The notes beneath the pieces are model-generated. The model did not search any database. It saw only the letters and a list, made by a program, of their open reading frames with translations, and was not told where the DNA came from. This document shows positions 7,454 through 20,704 of a stretch of DNA of 64,000 nucleotides, one piece after another. This DNA is from Chimaeribacter coloradensis (lineage in GTDB: Bacteria; Pseudomonadota; Gammaproteobacteria; Enterobacterales; Enterobacteriaceae). The DNA lies in NCBI RefSeq assembly GCF_002858715.1, contig NZ_PJZH01000009.1:62001-126000 (forward strand), read 5' to 3'. Numbering within the stretch: position 1 is the stretch's first letter; each line of letters opens with the position of its first letter. Both the position numbers and the translations under genes were made by a program.

Positions 7454-8674
7454 TTAATTATTTGATTCATAAGCCTTCCCAAACTTCCCGATAACCACCT
7501 GCCGCCCTTCCTCAATCTGCGCATCAACAAAGTCCGCCCAGGACTGAAGCATCCCCCGGCGCTGATTCAGGTACTCCGCACGGTTGTAGACACCACGAAC
7601 GCCGCCGATCTTATGCGCGAGGCATTTCTCCACCCAGTCGGAGTTGTAGCCTTGCTCATGTAGCAATGTGCTGGCAGTACGCCGGAAGTCATGAATAACA
7701 AAATCCCTAACGTTCAGATCCAACGTACGTACCGCGCAGTTAAGCGTTGTTTTGGAGATCGGGCGTCGGTGGTCGTTTCGGCTGGGGAAGACGTATGGAG
7801 AGTCTCCGGCCAGAAATTTTAACTCTTCGAACATCGCCAGCGCCTGCTTTGACAGCGGAACAATATGCGGGTTATCCATCTTCATTCTTTCGCCGGGGAT
7901 ACGCCATTCCAGCGCGTTGAAGTTAACTTCGCTCCATGTCGCTTCAATCATCTCCGATTTACGCACCATGCAGATGATCAGCAGGTGCAAAGCCAGCTTG
8001 TGGCGTCGATTCATGTTAGAGGTGTAGATCCCCCGTAGCAGGATACCGATCTCTTCTGCTGTTAGCGCCACGTCGCGGCTTGTTGCTTGTGCGATATAGC
8101 GGGCCTCGATAGCGGCTGCCGGGTTGTTGAAGATGATTCCCCTGGAAATCGCATAGGCCAGCATGCGTTTAAGCACGTTTCGCGTCAGTAGCGCGACGTG
8201 ATCCGAACCTCGTTGCTTGATGCGGTCGAGCACGACCTGAATGTGGGCAGTTGTGAGTTCTTCGAGTTCCAGCTTCCCGATGATGGGAATGATGTCCTTC
8301 TCGATAACGCGAGTGATGTTGCGCGGATCGCGGTTACTTTTTTCAACGATATCGGTCAGCCAGCGTTTGGCGAATGTTTTGACTGTCGTTGGGTCTTTCT
8401 GTTTAAGCTTTTCTTCCTGCTTTTTCTGCGCGGGATTGATGCCATGGGCAACCATTGAGCGGCACTTTTCACGCCAAAGCCGCGCTTCTGCAAGTGAGAA
8501 AGCCGGGTATTCGCCCAGCGTGATCTTTTGCGATTTGTTGTCAAAGCGGTAGCGTAAACGCCAGATTTTCCGTCCGGTGGGAAGAACTTCAATCACCAGC
8601 CCGTCATGATCGGCAAGTTGCCAGGGGCGGTTTCTGGGAGTAAGTGTGCGTAGTTTGGTATCTGAAAGAGCCAT
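7454..8674 (-). CDS. int: Tyrosine integrase of the mnmE-inserted element
   Basis: A 406-residue P4-type integrase. It has an N-terminal DUF4102 arm-binding domain (about 1-90), a core-binding domain (about 95-190) and a catalytic domain with R238 (VRKSE), H328-x-x-R331 (HDFRR), H354 and probable nucleophile Y363 (GVYNRAEY). Complete and intact by length. It reads away from mnmE, 321 bases from the mnmE stop, and repeated GTGTCC-type heptamers fill the space between, as expected for arm sites. Its position and the attachment core suggest it catalyses insertion at the 3' end of mnmE. Base composition is nearer the chromosome than the cargo. Confidence 0.93.
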   Translation of the reverse strand: MALSDTKLRTLTPRNRPWQLADHDGLVIEVLPTGRKIWRLRYRFDNKSQKITLGEYPAFSLAEARLWREKCRSMVAHGINPAQKKQEEKLKQKDPTTVKTFAKRWLTDIVEKSNRDPRNITRVIEKDIIPIIGKLELEELTTAHIQVVLDRIKQRGSDHVALLTRNVLKRMLAYAISRGIIFNNPAAAIEARYIAQATSRDVALTAEEIGILLRGIYTSNMNRRHKLALHLLIICMVRKSEMIEATWSEVNFNALEWRIPGERMKMDNPHIVPLSKQALAMFEELKFLAGDSPYVFPSRNDHRRPISKTTLNCAVRTLDLNVRDFVIHDFRRTASTLLHEQGYNSDWVEKCLAHKIGGVRGVYNRAEYLNQRRGMLQSWADFVDAQIEEGRQVVIGKFGKAYESNN

Positions 8675-8689
8675 ATCTCACCTCTACAG

Positions 8690-8882
8690 TGTGTCCATGA
8701 GTATCCTTTCTAAGAGATTGTTTAATATTGAATTATTAACGCCTTCTTTTTCACTGTGTCCGTGAGAAGGCAGATTTGAGCGTTTTTTATACCGTTTTTT
8801 GTGTCCATTTGATGTGATTTTTAGCTCAAAAAATAAGCAATGACACGCGAGAAATTTAAAGATAGGCACAATTCAGGACACA
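8690..8882. repeat. Repeated TGTGTCC heptamers, candidate integrase arm sites
   Basis: TGTGTCC occurs at 8690-8696, 8755-8761 and 8800-8806, and its complement GGACACA at 8876-8882. The first copy lies 16 bases upstream of the integrase start, the last about 110 bases from the attachment core. Copy number and place fit arm-type binding sites of a tyrosine integrase or excisionase sites. Confidence 0.5.
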
Positions 8883-8930
8883 AAAATCGCGGATGAACCC
8901 GCACGACTATGGACGAGTATGGAAAGTAAA

Positions 8931-8961
8931 AACCCGCATTAACAGGCAGTTAATGCGGGTT
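8931..8961 (-). terminator. mnmE terminator supplied by the element
   Basis: A perfect 12-bp stem, AACCCGCATTAA (8931-8942) with TTAATGCGGGTT (8950-8961), loop of 7. On the minus strand it is followed by TTTTACTTT, so it should stop mnmE transcription. It lies on the element side of the attachment core. Confidence 0.75.
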
Positions 8962-8962
8962 A

Positions 8963-8974
8963 GTGAACGTTCAC
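8963..8974. repeat. Perfect 12-base palindrome next to the attachment core
   Basis: GTGAACGTTCAC is a perfect palindrome 20 bases from the mnmE 3' end, inside the element. It may be a binding site for an excision or regulatory protein. No direct evidence for the binder. Confidence 0.4.
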
Positions 8975-8994
8975 GGACGAAGATGGACTAAAAC

Positions 8995-9012
8995 TTACTT
9001 ACCAATGCAGAA
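8995..9012. other. att: Attachment site core at the 3' end of mnmE (attR/attL-like)
   Basis: The last 18 bases of mnmE read, on the coding strand, TTCTGCATTGGTAAGTAA. From memory, the SGI1 core at the 3' end of trmE/mnmE differs at one position. An integrase gene lies directly beyond it. No second copy is visible in 1-8990, so the distal end is outside this window. Confidence 0.7.
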
Positions 9013-10359
9013 GCTGGAGAAAATTCGACCGAGCAGGTCATCGGAGGTGAATTCCCCGGTGATCTCACTCAGGGCCTGCTGCGCCAGCCGCAGCTCTTCG
9101 GCCAGCAGTTCACCCGCCCAGGCACCCAGCAGCTGATCCTTGCCCTGCACCAGATGCTGCGCCGCCAGTTCCAGCGCCTGCAAGTGGCGGCGGCGCGCCA
9201 GGAAGCCCCCTTCCATATTGGTGTTGAAGCCCATGCTGGCCTTGAGGTGGTCGCGCAGCACGTCCACGCCGTCACCGGTACGGGCAGAGAGGCGGATCAG
9301 CGTATGGCCGTGGGCGGCACTGATGCCCAGCGCCTCACCGGTGACATCCGCTTTATTGCGTACCACGGTGATCGGCAGGTTGGCAGGCAAGCGCGCCATA
9401 AACTCCGGCCAGATCTCAGCAGGTTCCACCGCGTCGGTGGTGGTGCCGTCCACCATAAACAGCACGCTGTCAGCCTGCTCGATCTCTTTCCAGGCGCGCT
9501 CAATGCCGATGCGCTCTACTTCGTCGCTGGCTTCGCGCAGCCCGGCGGTGTCGATGATGTGCAGCGGCATCCCGTCGATGTGGATATGCTCGCGCAGCAC
9601 GTCGCGCGTAGTGCCGGCGATGTCGGTAACGATCGCGGCGTCGCGCCCCGCCAGCGCATTCAGCAGGCTCGATTTCCCGGCGTTTGGCCGACCGGCGATT
9701 ACCACTTTCATCCCTTCACGCAGCAAACTGCCCTGGCGCGCCTCGGCCCGCACCGCGTCCAGATCGTCCATTACCGCGTTAAGCTGCTTCTCAATTTTGC
9801 CGTCAGAGAGGAAGTCGATCTCCTCATCCGGGAAATCGATCGCCGCTTCCACATAGATGCGCAGGTGGGTGAGGGCTTCAACCAACTGGTGAATACGGGT
9901 GGAGAACGCGCCCTGCAACGAGTTCATGGCCGAACGGGCCGCCTGCTCGGAGCTGGCGTCGATCAGGTCAGCAATCGCTTCAGCCTGCGCCAGGTCGAGT
10001 TTGTCATTCAGGAACGCGCGCTCGGAGAACTCTCCCGGCCGGGCGATGCGCACACCCGGCAGCGCCAGGATGCGCTTGAGCAGCAGATCCAGGATCACCG
10101 GCCCGCCGTGGCCCTGGAGTTCCAGCACATCTTCCCCGGTAAAGGAGTTCGGGCCGGGGAACCAGAGCGCAATGCCCTGATCCAGCGTGCTCTGGTCCGC
10201 ATCGCGGAAGGGCAGGTAGTCAGCGTAGCGCGGCTTGGGCAGTTTACCGAGGACGACCTGGGCCACCTCGCGGGCAGCCCGGCCGGAAATACGCAGAATG
10301 CCGACGCCGCCGCGTCCCGGTGGCGTCGCCTGCGCAACGATCGTGTCGGAGGTACTCAT
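8995..10359 (-). CDS. mnmE: tRNA modification GTPase MnmE
   Basis: A 454-residue, full-length MnmE. With MnmG it installs carboxymethylaminomethyl groups at U34 of certain tRNAs. Visible parts are the N-terminal folate-binding domain (about 1-120), a helical domain, the inserted G domain with P-loop GRPNAGKSS (223-231) and DTAG (270-273), and the C-terminal FCIGK with the catalytic cysteine C451. The coding frame is complete despite the adjacent island: integration rebuilds the 3' end. It lies downstream of yidC behind a strong hairpin. Confidence 0.98.
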   Translation of the reverse strand: MSTSDTIVAQATPPGRGGVGILRISGRAAREVAQVVLGKLPKPRYADYLPFRDADQSTLDQGIALWFPGPNSFTGEDVLELQGHGGPVILDLLLKRILALPGVRIARPGEFSERAFLNDKLDLAQAEAIADLIDASSEQAARSAMNSLQGAFSTRIHQLVEALTHLRIYVEAAIDFPDEEIDFLSDGKIEKQLNAVMDDLDAVRAEARQGSLLREGMKVVIAGRPNAGKSSLLNALAGRDAAIVTDIAGTTRDVLREHIHIDGMPLHIIDTAGLREASDEVERIGIERAWKEIEQADSVLFMVDGTTTDAVEPAEIWPEFMARLPANLPITVVRNKADVTGEALGISAAHGHTLIRLSARTGDGVDVLRDHLKASMGFNTNMEGGFLARRRHLQALELAAQHLVQGKDQLLGAWAGELLAEELRLAQQALSEITGEFTSDDLLGRIFSSFCIGK

Positions 10360-10400
10360 AACGTTCTCTTTGGTAGTGGGCGTTAAAGGATGAAATAAAA

Positions 10401-10428
10401 AAGAAGGCGGTCATCTGACCGCCTTCTT
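10401..10428. terminator. Terminator between yidC and mnmE
   Basis: A 13-bp perfect inverted repeat (10401-10413 with 10416-10428; the effective loop is about 4 bases) centred on GGCGGTCA. An A/T-rich flank on each side supplies U-runs in both directions; on the minus strand TTTTATTT follows, so yidC transcripts should end here. Confidence 0.75.
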
Positions 10429-10456
10429 TATGCTTTCCGTCGCTTACCGGTGCAGA

Positions 10457-12097
10457 TTAACTCTTTTTCACCCGGCTGTGCAGGCCACGTTTTTCCAGGC
10501 CACGGTAAATCATCTGCTGCTGAAGAATGGTCACCAGGTTGCTGACGATATAGTACAGCACCAGGCCGGACGGGAACCACAGGAAGAACACCGTGAAGAT
10601 GACCGGCATAAAGGTCATGATCTTCTGCTGCATCGGGTCGGTTACCGTGGTCGGGGACATCTTCTGGATGAAGAACATCGTCACGCCCATCAGAATCGGC
10701 AGGATGTAGTACGGGTCTTGTGCGGACAGGTCATGGATCCACAGGGCGAACGGCGCATGGCGCAGCTCAATAGAGCCCATCAGCATGTAATACAGCGCCA
10801 GGAAGATTGGCATCTGGATAACCAGCGGCAGACAGCCACCCAGCGGGTTCACTTTTTCTGCCTTGTACATCGCCATCATTTCCTGGCTCATGCGCTGCTT
10901 GTCGTCACCCAGGCGCTCACGCATGGCCTGGATTTTCGGTTGCAGCATACGCATTTTCGCCATCGAGGTGTACTGCGCCTTGGTCAGCGGGTACATGATG
11001 CCGCGCACGATGAAGGTGATCACGATGATGGAGAAGCCCCAGTTACCGATGAAGCTGTGCAGGAATTTCAGCAGCTTGAACAGCGGTTGGGAGATGAACC
11101 AGAGCCAGCCGTAATCTACGGTCAGGTCAAGGTGCGGTGCCACAGCAGCCATCTTGTCCTGGATTTCCGGGCCAACCCACAGGATGGCAGACACGTTCTG
11201 CTGCGCGCCCGGCTGCACCACAAACGGCACGCCTTTGAAGCCGATAGCGGCCAGGTCGCTGCCCATGCTGGTGGAGTAGAAGGTGTTGCTGTCTTTGGCA
11301 GACGGCACCCAGGCGGTGGCGAAGTACTGTTGCAGCATCGCTACCCAGCCGCCCTGCGTGGTGATGTTCAGGTTCTCATCTTTGATGTCGCCGAAGCTGT
11401 ACTTTTTGTACTTGTCATCAGAAGAGGAGAAGGCCGCGCCGCGGTAAGTGTGCAGGGCGAAGTTGTTGCTGCCGGTGTCGCGGTGCTTCGGCAGGTCAAC
11501 CGTCTGCTTGAGCTGGCCGAACAGGGTCATCTCTTGCGGGGTGGTGCTGGCGTTGTTGATATTGTAATCAACATTGACCGCATACTGGCCGCGCTTCAGC
11601 ACGAAGGTTTTGGTGTACACCACGCCGTGGGCGTCGGTGTAGGTCATCGGGATACGCAGCTCGTCCTGGCCGTCAGCCAGGGTGAAGGTGTCCTGAGGAA
11701 CCTGGAACAGCGGGCGCGGGCCGTTATTCGGGTTGTCCGGGCCATTTTTGCCGGTCAGGCCGCTTTGCGCCTGATAAACAAAGGAAGGGGAGGTTTCCAG
11801 TAACTGGAACGGCTCGCTGGCACCCAGGGTGTGTGGGTAGGCTAACAGCAGCGCTTGTTCGATGTCGCCGCCGCGGGTGTTGATTGTCAGCGACAAGACG
11901 TCCGTTTTAACGGTGATCAGTTTGCCCTGACCGCTGGCGGGAACCGCCTGGCTGGAGGCATCGCCGGAAGCTGTGTTGGCAGTCTGTTGCGTGGTCTGGT
12001 TGGCCGGTTGCGGAGCGTGGTCCGTTTGCCAGGCCTGCCAGATCATGAAAGACACAAACAGCAGAGCGATGAGAAAGAGATTGCGTTGCGAATCCAT
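10457..12097 (-). CDS. yidC: Membrane protein insertase YidC
   Basis: A 546-residue Oxa1/YidC insertase. It has an N-terminal membrane anchor (about 7-23), a low-complexity Gln/Thr/Ala linker, the large periplasmic beta-domain characteristic of Gram-negative YidC (to about residue 330), then the conserved five-helix insertase core ending in a basic tail (RVKKS). It inserts and folds inner-membrane proteins alone or with SecYEG. Its start is 3 bases downstream of the yidD stop, in the classical rpmH-rnpA-yidD-yidC order. Confidence 0.98.
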   Translation of the reverse strand: MDSQRNLFLIALLFVSFMIWQAWQTDHAPQPANQTTQQTANTASGDASSQAVPASGQGKLITVKTDVLSLTINTRGGDIEQALLLAYPHTLGASEPFQLLETSPSFVYQAQSGLTGKNGPDNPNNGPRPLFQVPQDTFTLADGQDELRIPMTYTDAHGVVYTKTFVLKRGQYAVNVDYNINNASTTPQEMTLFGQLKQTVDLPKHRDTGSNNFALHTYRGAAFSSSDDKYKKYSFGDIKDENLNITTQGGWVAMLQQYFATAWVPSAKDSNTFYSTSMGSDLAAIGFKGVPFVVQPGAQQNVSAILWVGPEIQDKMAAVAPHLDLTVDYGWLWFISQPLFKLLKFLHSFIGNWGFSIIVITFIVRGIMYPLTKAQYTSMAKMRMLQPKIQAMRERLGDDKQRMSQEMMAMYKAEKVNPLGGCLPLVIQMPIFLALYYMLMGSIELRHAPFALWIHDLSAQDPYYILPILMGVTMFFIQKMSPTTVTDPMQQKIMTFMPVIFTVFFLWFPSGLVLYYIVSNLVTILQQQMIYRGLEKRGLHSRVKKS

Positions 12098-12099
12098 CG

Positions 12100-12357
12100 T
12101 TAATGTTCTCTGTTATTGTCGGTTTTCGGCGGCACCGGATCATCGCCACCTGGGTTCAGGGGATGGCATTTTAATACGCGTTTGATTGTCAACCAACTCC
12201 CTTTTACCATGCCAAAACGGCCCACAGCCTCAATTCCATAGTGAGAGCAGGTGGGCCTGAAACGGCAATGTGGCCCCAGTAGCGGGCTGATAAAAAGCTG
12301 ATAGCCGCGTATCAGCCCGATCAGGAGGCGGGAGCCTGGCGACAGTGGCGGCGCCAT
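12100..12357 (-). CDS. yidD: Membrane protein insertion efficiency factor YidD
   Basis: An 85-residue protein of the YidD family, with an amphipathic N-terminal segment and the conserved [10 protein letters not shown] cysteine motif (about 31-40). It assists insertion of membrane proteins by YidC from the cytoplasmic face. It overlaps the 3' end of rnpA by 37 bases, as in other enterobacteria. Confidence 0.95.
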   Translation of the reverse strand: MAPPLSPGSRLLIGLIRGYQLFISPLLGPHCRFRPTCSHYGIEAVGRFGMVKGSWLTIKRVLKCHPLNPGGDDPVPPKTDNNREH

Positions 12358-12680
12358 AATTTTTCCAACGCTTCCGTCAGCGTCCGGTTATCAAGGTCTT
12401 GAATTCCCTTTTTGGCGACCACCACAAAGTCCATCGGCGGCAGCTCATGCTGGTGCAAACGGAAGCTCTCGCGCGTAAGGCGTTTGATCCGGTTGCGTTC
12501 ATGGGCGCGTTTGACGTTCTTTTTGGCGACGGTAAGACCGATGCGGGGATGCCCCAGCGTGTTCAGGCGGCCGAGTATAGTCAGTTGCGGCGTGCCAGCC
12601 CGTTGTGGCTGCTGGAAGACGAAAGTGAAATGAGTGGGAGTTAACAAACGTAACTCCCTGGGAAATGCGAGCTTGCCCAC
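12321..12680 (-). CDS. rnpA: Ribonuclease P protein component
   Basis: A 119-residue RnpA, the basic protein subunit of RNase P that matures tRNA 5' ends. The family signature around [12 protein letters not shown] is present. The start is a GTG at 12680, matching the enterobacterial habit for this gene. It is cotranscribed with rpmH 18 bases upstream and overlaps yidD downstream. Confidence 0.96.
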   Translation of the reverse strand: MGKLAFPRELRLLTPTHFTFVFQQPQRAGTPQLTILGRLNTLGHPRIGLTVAKKNVKRAHERNRIKRLTRESFRLHQHELPPMDFVVVAKKGIQDLDNRTLTEALEKLWRRHCRQAPAS

Positions 12681-12698
12681 TAAGAGGGTTAGCTTTTA

Positions 12699-13518
<820 letters not shown>

Positions 13519-14907
13519 GTGTCACTTTCGCTTTGGCAGCAGTGTCTTGCCCGATTGCAGGATGAATTACCTGCCACAGAATTTAGTATGTGGATACGCC
13601 CCCTACAGGCGGAACTGAGTGACAATACCCTGGCACTGTATGCCCCAAACCGGTTTGTCCTGGACTGGGTTCGCGATAAATACTTAAACAATATCAATGG
13701 GCTGCTGAACGATTTCTGTGGTTCGGACGCGCCGCTGCTGCGTTTCGAGGTGGGCAGCAAGCCCGCCATGCCGGCGATGGCGGACGTCGCCGCCGCCAGC
13801 ATCAGCGCCCCGGCGGCCCCGGTGGTCCGCGCCGCCCCTGCCCGGCCCAGCTGGGACCGCGCTGCGCTGCAACCGGAGCTCTCCTACCGCTCCAACGTCA
13901 ACCCGAAACACACCTTTGATAACTTTGTTGAAGGTAAGTCGAACCAGCTGGCGCGCGCGGCGGCCCGCCAGGTGGCTGACAACCCGGGCGGCGCGTATAA
14001 CCCGTTGTTCCTTTATGGCGGCACCGGCCTGGGTAAAACCCACCTGCTGCACGCCGTGGGCAACGGCATCATGGCGCGTAAGGCCAACGCGAAAGTGGTC
14101 TATATGCACTCTGAGCGCTTTGTTCAGGACATGGTCAAGGCGCTGCAGAACAACGCCATTGAAGAGTTCAAACGCTATTACCGCTCGGTGGATGCCCTCT
14201 TAATCGATGACATCCAGTTCTTTGCCAATAAGGAGCGCTCGCAGGAGGAGTTTTTCCACACCTTCAATGCGCTGCTGGAAGGCAACCAACAGATTATCCT
14301 GACCTCTGACCGCTACCCGAAAGAGATTAACGGCGTGGAAGACCGGTTGAAGTCCCGCTTTGGCTGGGGGCTGACGGTGGCGATTGAGCCACCGGAGCTG
14401 GAGACCCGCGTCGCGATCCTGATGAAAAAAGCGGACGAGAACGACATCCGCCTGCCGGGCGAGGTGGCCTTCTTTATTGCCAAGCGCCTGCGTTCCAACG
14501 TGCGTGAGCTGGAAGGGGCACTGAACCGGGTGATCGCCAACGCGAACTTCACCGGCCGGGCCATCACCATCGACTTCGTGCGTGAGGCGCTGCGCGATCT
14601 GCTGGCGCTGCAGGAGAAGCTGGTCACCATCGATAATATTCAGAAAACAGTGGCTGAATATTATAAAATTAAGGTCGCTGACCTGCTGTCGAAACGACGC
14701 TCGCGCTCGGTGGCCCGCCCGCGCCAGATGGCGATGGCGCTGGCCAAAGAGCTGACCAACCACAGCCTGCCGGAAATCGGCGACGCATTTGGTGGCCGCG
14801 ACCATACCACGGTGTTGCACGCCTGCCGCAAGATCGAGCAGCTGCGTGAAGAAAGCCACGACATCAAAGAAGATTTTTCCAATTTAATCAGAACATTATC
14901 CTCGTAG
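13519..14907 (+). CDS. dnaA: Chromosomal replication initiator DnaA
   Basis: A 462-residue DnaA that binds DnaA boxes at oriC and loads DnaB. Domain I (1-~85) is near-identical to E. coli, followed by an Ala/Pro-rich domain II linker (about 85-125), the AAA+ domain with GGTGLGKT (167-174), and the C-terminal box-binding helix-turn-helix with [11 protein letters not shown]. The GTG at 13519 (MSLSLWQQC) is chosen over an in-frame GTG at 13507 because GGAG at 13509-13512 is correctly spaced from it. dnaN follows after 4 bases. Confidence 0.98.
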   Translation: MSLSLWQQCLARLQDELPATEFSMWIRPLQAELSDNTLALYAPNRFVLDWVRDKYLNNINGLLNDFCGSDAPLLRFEVGSKPAMPAMADVAAASISAPAAPVVRAAPARPSWDRAALQPELSYRSNVNPKHTFDNFVEGKSNQLARAAARQVADNPGGAYNPLFLYGGTGLGKTHLLHAVGNGIMARKANAKVVYMHSERFVQDMVKALQNNAIEEFKRYYRSVDALLIDDIQFFANKERSQEEFFHTFNALLEGNQQIILTSDRYPKEINGVEDRLKSRFGWGLTVAIEPPELETRVAILMKKADENDIRLPGEVAFFIAKRLRSNVRELEGALNRVIANANFTGRAITIDFVREALRDLLALQEKLVTIDNIQKTVAEYYKIKVADLLSKRRSRSVARPRQMAMALAKELTNHSLPEIGDAFGGRDHTTVLHACRKIEQLREESHDIKEDFSNLIRTLSS

Positions 14908-14911
14908 CGCT

Positions 14912-16012
14912 ATGAAATTTATTGTTGAACGTGAGCATCTGTTAAAACCGCTGCAACAGGTCAGCAGCCCGCTGGGCGGCCGGCCGACGTTGCCGATCCT
15001 CGGTAACCTGCTGTTGCAGGTGACGGACGGCGTGTTGCTGCTGACCGGTACCGATCTGGAAATGGAAATGGTGGCGCGCGTGGCGCTGTCCGGCGCGCAT
15101 GAGCCGGGCGCGACCACGGTGCCGGCCCGCAAATTCTTTGACATCTGCCGCGGCCTGCCGGACGGCGCAGAGATCAGCGTTATGCTGGACGGCGAGCGGA
15201 TGCTGGTGCGCTCCGGCCGCAGCCGCTTCTCGCTCTCCACGCTGCCTGCGACCGACTTCCCCAACCTGGATGACTGGCAAAGCGAGGTGGAGTTCACCCT
15301 GCCGCAGGCCACGCTGAAGCGCCTGATCGAAGCGACCCAGTTCTCTATGGCGCATCAGGACGTGCGTTACTACCTCAACGGGATGCTGTTTGAAACCGAG
15401 GATGAGGAGCTGCGCACCGTGGCCACCGACGGCCACCGCCTGGCGGTCTGTTCGATGCCGGTGGGGCAGTCTCTGCCGTCACACTCCGTGATTGTGCCGC
15501 GCAAAGGGGTGATGGAGCTGGTGCGCCTGCTTGATGGCGGCGACACGCCGCTGCAACTGCAGATCGGCAGCAATAATATCCGTGCGCACGTGGGCGACTT
15601 CATCTTTACCTCCAAGCTGGTGGATGGCCGGTTCCCGGATTACCGCCGCGTACTGCCGAAAAACCCGGACAAAACCCTGCAGGCGGGCTGTGACCTGCTG
15701 AAACAGGCGTTTGCCCGCGCGGCCATTCTCTCCAACGAGAAGTTCCGCGGCGTGCGGCTCTATGTCAGCCATAACCAGCTGAAGATCACCGCCAACAACC
15801 CGGAGCAGGAAGAGGCGGAAGAGATTCTGGATGTCATCTATGACGGTGCCGAGATGGAGATTGGCTTCAACGTCAGTTACGTGCTGGATGTGCTCAATGC
15901 GCTGAAGTGCGAGAACGTGCGCCTGCTGCTCACTGACTCCGTCTCCAGCGTGCAGATCGAGGATGATGCCAGCCAGGCCGCGGCCTACGTTGTCATGCCG
16001 ATGCGCTTGTAA
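14912..16012 (+). CDS. dnaN: DNA polymerase III sliding clamp (beta subunit)
   Basis: A 366-residue beta clamp with the expected full length and the conserved C-terminus YVVMPMRL, which contributes to the partner-binding pocket. It tethers DNA polymerases to DNA as a ring-shaped dimer. It lies in the dnaA-dnaN-recF-gyrB operon, 4 bases after dnaA. Confidence 0.98.
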   Translation: MKFIVEREHLLKPLQQVSSPLGGRPTLPILGNLLLQVTDGVLLLTGTDLEMEMVARVALSGAHEPGATTVPARKFFDICRGLPDGAEISVMLDGERMLVRSGRSRFSLSTLPATDFPNLDDWQSEVEFTLPQATLKRLIEATQFSMAHQDVRYYLNGMLFETEDEELRTVATDGHRLAVCSMPVGQSLPSHSVIVPRKGVMELVRLLDGGDTPLQLQIGSNNIRAHVGDFIFTSKLVDGRFPDYRRVLPKNPDKTLQAGCDLLKQAFARAAILSNEKFRGVRLYVSHNQLKITANNPEQEEAEEILDVIYDGAEMEIGFNVSYVLDVLNALKCENVRLLLTDSVSSVQIEDDASQAAAYVVMPMRL

Positions 16013-16096
16013 TTGGTCATTTTGCCCCCATATCTATTCCTGAAACCGGCAGAGGTCACTGCGTGATCTCTGCCACCACAGTGGTTGCCTGATTAC

Positions 16097-17185
16097 ATGG
16101 CTTTGACGCGTCTCCTGATTAAAGACTTCCGTAATATTGAATCGGCAGACCTGCCGCTGGATGCCGGCTTCAACTTTCTGGTTGGGGCCAACGGCAGCGG
16201 CAAAACCAGCGTGCTGGAGGCGGTCTATACGCTGGGGCACGGGCGCGCGTTCCGCAGCCTCCAGGCCGGGCGGGTGATCCGCCATGACCAGCCGGAGTTC
16301 GTGCTGCACGGGCGGATCGACACCGGCGGCGAGCGCGACGTCTCCGTCGGCCTGGCAAAAAGCCGCCAGGGCGACACCAAAGTCCGTATCGACGGCGGTG
16401 ACGGCCACAAAGTGGCGGAGCTGGCGCATCTGCTGCCGATGCAGCTGATTACCCCGGAGGGGTTTACCCTGTTGAACGGCGGGCCAAAGTACCGGCGCGC
16501 CTTCCTCGACTGGGGCTGTTTCCATAACGATCCCGGTTTCTTCCAGGCCTGGAGCAACCTGAAGCGGTTGCTGAAGCAGCGCAACGCCGCGCTGCGCCAG
16601 GTCAGCCGTTATTCACAGCTGCGCGCGTGGGATCAGGAGCTGGTGCCGCTGGCGGAGCGCATCAGCGCGTGGCGCGCCGCCTACAGCGAGGCGATCGCGG
16701 CGGACATTACCGCCACCTGTGCGCAGTTCCTGCCGGAGTTTGCCCTGAGTTTCTCTTTCCAGCGCGGCTGGGACAAAGAGAGCGACTATGCCGAACTGCT
16801 GGAGCGCCAGTTTGAGCGCGACCGGGCGCTGACCTACACCGCTGTCGGCCCGCACAAGGCTGACTTCCGCATCCGGGCGGAAAACACCCCGGTAGAAGAT
16901 CTGCTTTCCCGCGGCCAGCTTAAGCTGTTGATGTGTGCGCTGCGGCTGGCGCAGGGTGAGTTCCTCACCCGACAGAACGGGCGGCGTTGCCTGTATCTGA
17001 TTGACGATTTTGCCTCTGAACTCGACACCGACCGTCGCCGCCTTCTGGCACAACGCCTGAAAGCGACCCACGCCCAGGTGTTTGTCAGCGCTGTCAGCGC
17101 TGAACAAGTCACCGATATGGCAGGCGAAAAGGGCAAGATGTTCCGCGTAGAACAGGGTAAAATAACCGTTCAACCACAGGACTAA
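16097..17185 (+). CDS. recF: DNA repair and replication protein RecF
   Basis: A 362-residue SMC-like ATPase that binds gapped DNA and helps RecOR load RecA. Walker A is GANGSGKTS near residue 30; the ABC signature (SRGQLKLL) and Walker B ([11 protein letters not shown]) are near the C-terminal third. The ATG at 16097 (MALTRLL) matches the family start; an upstream in-frame ATG at 16085 would add four residues. It precedes gyrB by 19 bases. Confidence 0.97.
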   Translation: MALTRLLIKDFRNIESADLPLDAGFNFLVGANGSGKTSVLEAVYTLGHGRAFRSLQAGRVIRHDQPEFVLHGRIDTGGERDVSVGLAKSRQGDTKVRIDGGDGHKVAELAHLLPMQLITPEGFTLLNGGPKYRRAFLDWGCFHNDPGFFQAWSNLKRLLKQRNAALRQVSRYSQLRAWDQELVPLAERISAWRAAYSEAIAADITATCAQFLPEFALSFSFQRGWDKESDYAELLERQFERDRALTYTAVGPHKADFRIRAENTPVEDLLSRGQLKLLMCALRLAQGEFLTRQNGRRCLYLIDDFASELDTDRRRLLAQRLKATHAQVFVSAVSAEQVTDMAGEKGKMFRVEQGKITVQPQD

Positions 17186-17195
17186 AAATGAGTGA

Positions 17196-19619
<2,424 letters not shown>

Positions 19620-19671
19620 TGCACCATCGCGGCAGGCGCAGGCTATGCGCCTGCTGCTGAGCGGTAAAACC

Positions 19672-19705
19672 ATCCGGCCCAGGCAACTGCGGCCGGATTT
19701 TTTTT
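19672..19705 (+). terminator. gyrB terminator
   Basis: ATCCGGCC (19672-19679) pairs with GGCCGGAT (19691-19698), followed immediately by a run of T. Confidence 0.85.
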
Positions 19706-19793
19706 CGGAAAAACACGGGCGGCACTGTTCTATTAATGTGCGGTGAATCACGCTAGCATGGCGTGACACCTTTCCCCTGATACTGAGGACGCT

Positions 19794-20609
19794 ATGGCTA
19801 TTGAATTAATCGCAATCGATATGGACGGCACGCTGCTCAACCCGCAGCACGAGGTCACCCCGGCCGTGAAACAGGCCATAGCCGCGGCCCGCAAACAGGG
19901 CGTCCGGATCGTGCTGGCGACCGGCCGTCCCTATATCGGGGTGGAGCGTTACCTGATGCAGCTGGATTTGCAGCAGGAGGGGGAATACTGCATCACCAAT
20001 AATGGCGCGCTGGTGCAGCGCGCGGTCAATGGGGAGTGTGTGGCGGAAGTGACGCTCTCATTCGATGACTACCTGTTCTTTGAGAAGCTGTCCCGTGAAC
20101 TGGGCGTGCATTACCACGTGCTGACGCACTCTACGCTCTATACCGCCAACAAAGACATTAGCCCCTATACGGTGCATGAAGCCAACCTGACCGGTATGCC
20201 GTTCAAATACCGCAGCGTGGAGGAGATGGATCGCTCCCTGACGTTCCCGAAAGTGATGATGATCGATGAGCCGGAGATTCTGGATGCCGCGATCCGCCGT
20301 ATCCCGGACGAGGTTAAAGCCAGCTACACCATTATGAAAAGCGCGGAGTACTATCTCGAAATCCTCAATAAACGCGTCAACAAAGGCGAAGGTGTGAAGG
20401 CGCTGGCGCAGAAGCTCAATATTCCGCGTGAGAACATCATGACGCTGGGCGATCAGGAAAATGACATCGCCATGCTGGAATACGCCGGGCTGGGGGTGGC
20501 GATGGGCAATGCGATTGATAAAGTCAAAGAGTCGGCGCAGTACATCACCAAAAACAATACGGAAGATGGCGTCGCATACGCGATTGAGAAATTTGTGCTG
20601 AATGCCTGA
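19794..20609 (+). CDS. yidA: Cof-type HAD sugar-phosphatase YidA
   Basis: A 271-residue HAD-superfamily phosphatase with the nucleophile motif DMDGTLL (residues 8-14), the motif II threonine in VLATGRPY, and the C-terminal GDQENDIAM acidic motif. The E. coli orthologue hydrolyses small sugar phosphates in the cytoplasm. Single gene with its own hairpin terminator immediately after the stop. Confidence 0.95.
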   Translation: MAIELIAIDMDGTLLNPQHEVTPAVKQAIAAARKQGVRIVLATGRPYIGVERYLMQLDLQQEGEYCITNNGALVQRAVNGECVAEVTLSFDDYLFFEKLSRELGVHYHVLTHSTLYTANKDISPYTVHEANLTGMPFKYRSVEEMDRSLTFPKVMMIDEPEILDAAIRRIPDEVKASYTIMKSAEYYLEILNKRVNKGEGVKALAQKLNIPRENIMTLGDQENDIAMLEYAGLGVAMGNAIDKVKESAQYITKNNTEDGVAYAIEKFVLNA

Positions 20610-20612
20610 AAA

Positions 20613-20632
20613 AAGCCCGCCGGAGCGGGCTT
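20613..20632 (+). terminator. yidA terminator
   Basis: AAGCCCGC (20613-20620) pairs with GCGGGCTT (20625-20632) around a CGGA tetraloop; a short T-containing tail follows. Confidence 0.75.
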
Positions 20633-20669
20633 GTTGAAAGGGTGCATGGCAGCGATGCGTTGCAACGAA

Positions 20670-20691
20670 GGGGCGGGCAAGCGCCCGCCCC
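20670..20691 (-). terminator. Strong hairpin downstream of the hok-like gene
   Basis: GGGGCGGGC (20670-20678) and GCCCGCCCC (20683-20691) form a perfect 9-bp stem with loop AAGC, 14 bases beyond the hok-like stop on the minus strand. It may define or stabilise the mRNA 3' end. Confidence 0.55.
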
Positions 20692-20704
20692 GGTTGCCTT
20701 ACCC

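Noticed and set aside
8684-8869. 61-codon leftward frame upstream of the integrase
   Set aside because: Composition is that of A/T-rich regulatory DNA, it overlaps the TGTGTCC repeats, and no ribosome site or family is apparent. An excisionase would be expected here but the sequence does not look like one.
9154-10386. Long rightward open frame (410 codons) opposite mnmE
   Set aside because: Shadow frame of a GC-rich gene; its His/Gln/Arg-rich product has no domain, while mnmE on the other strand is unmistakable.
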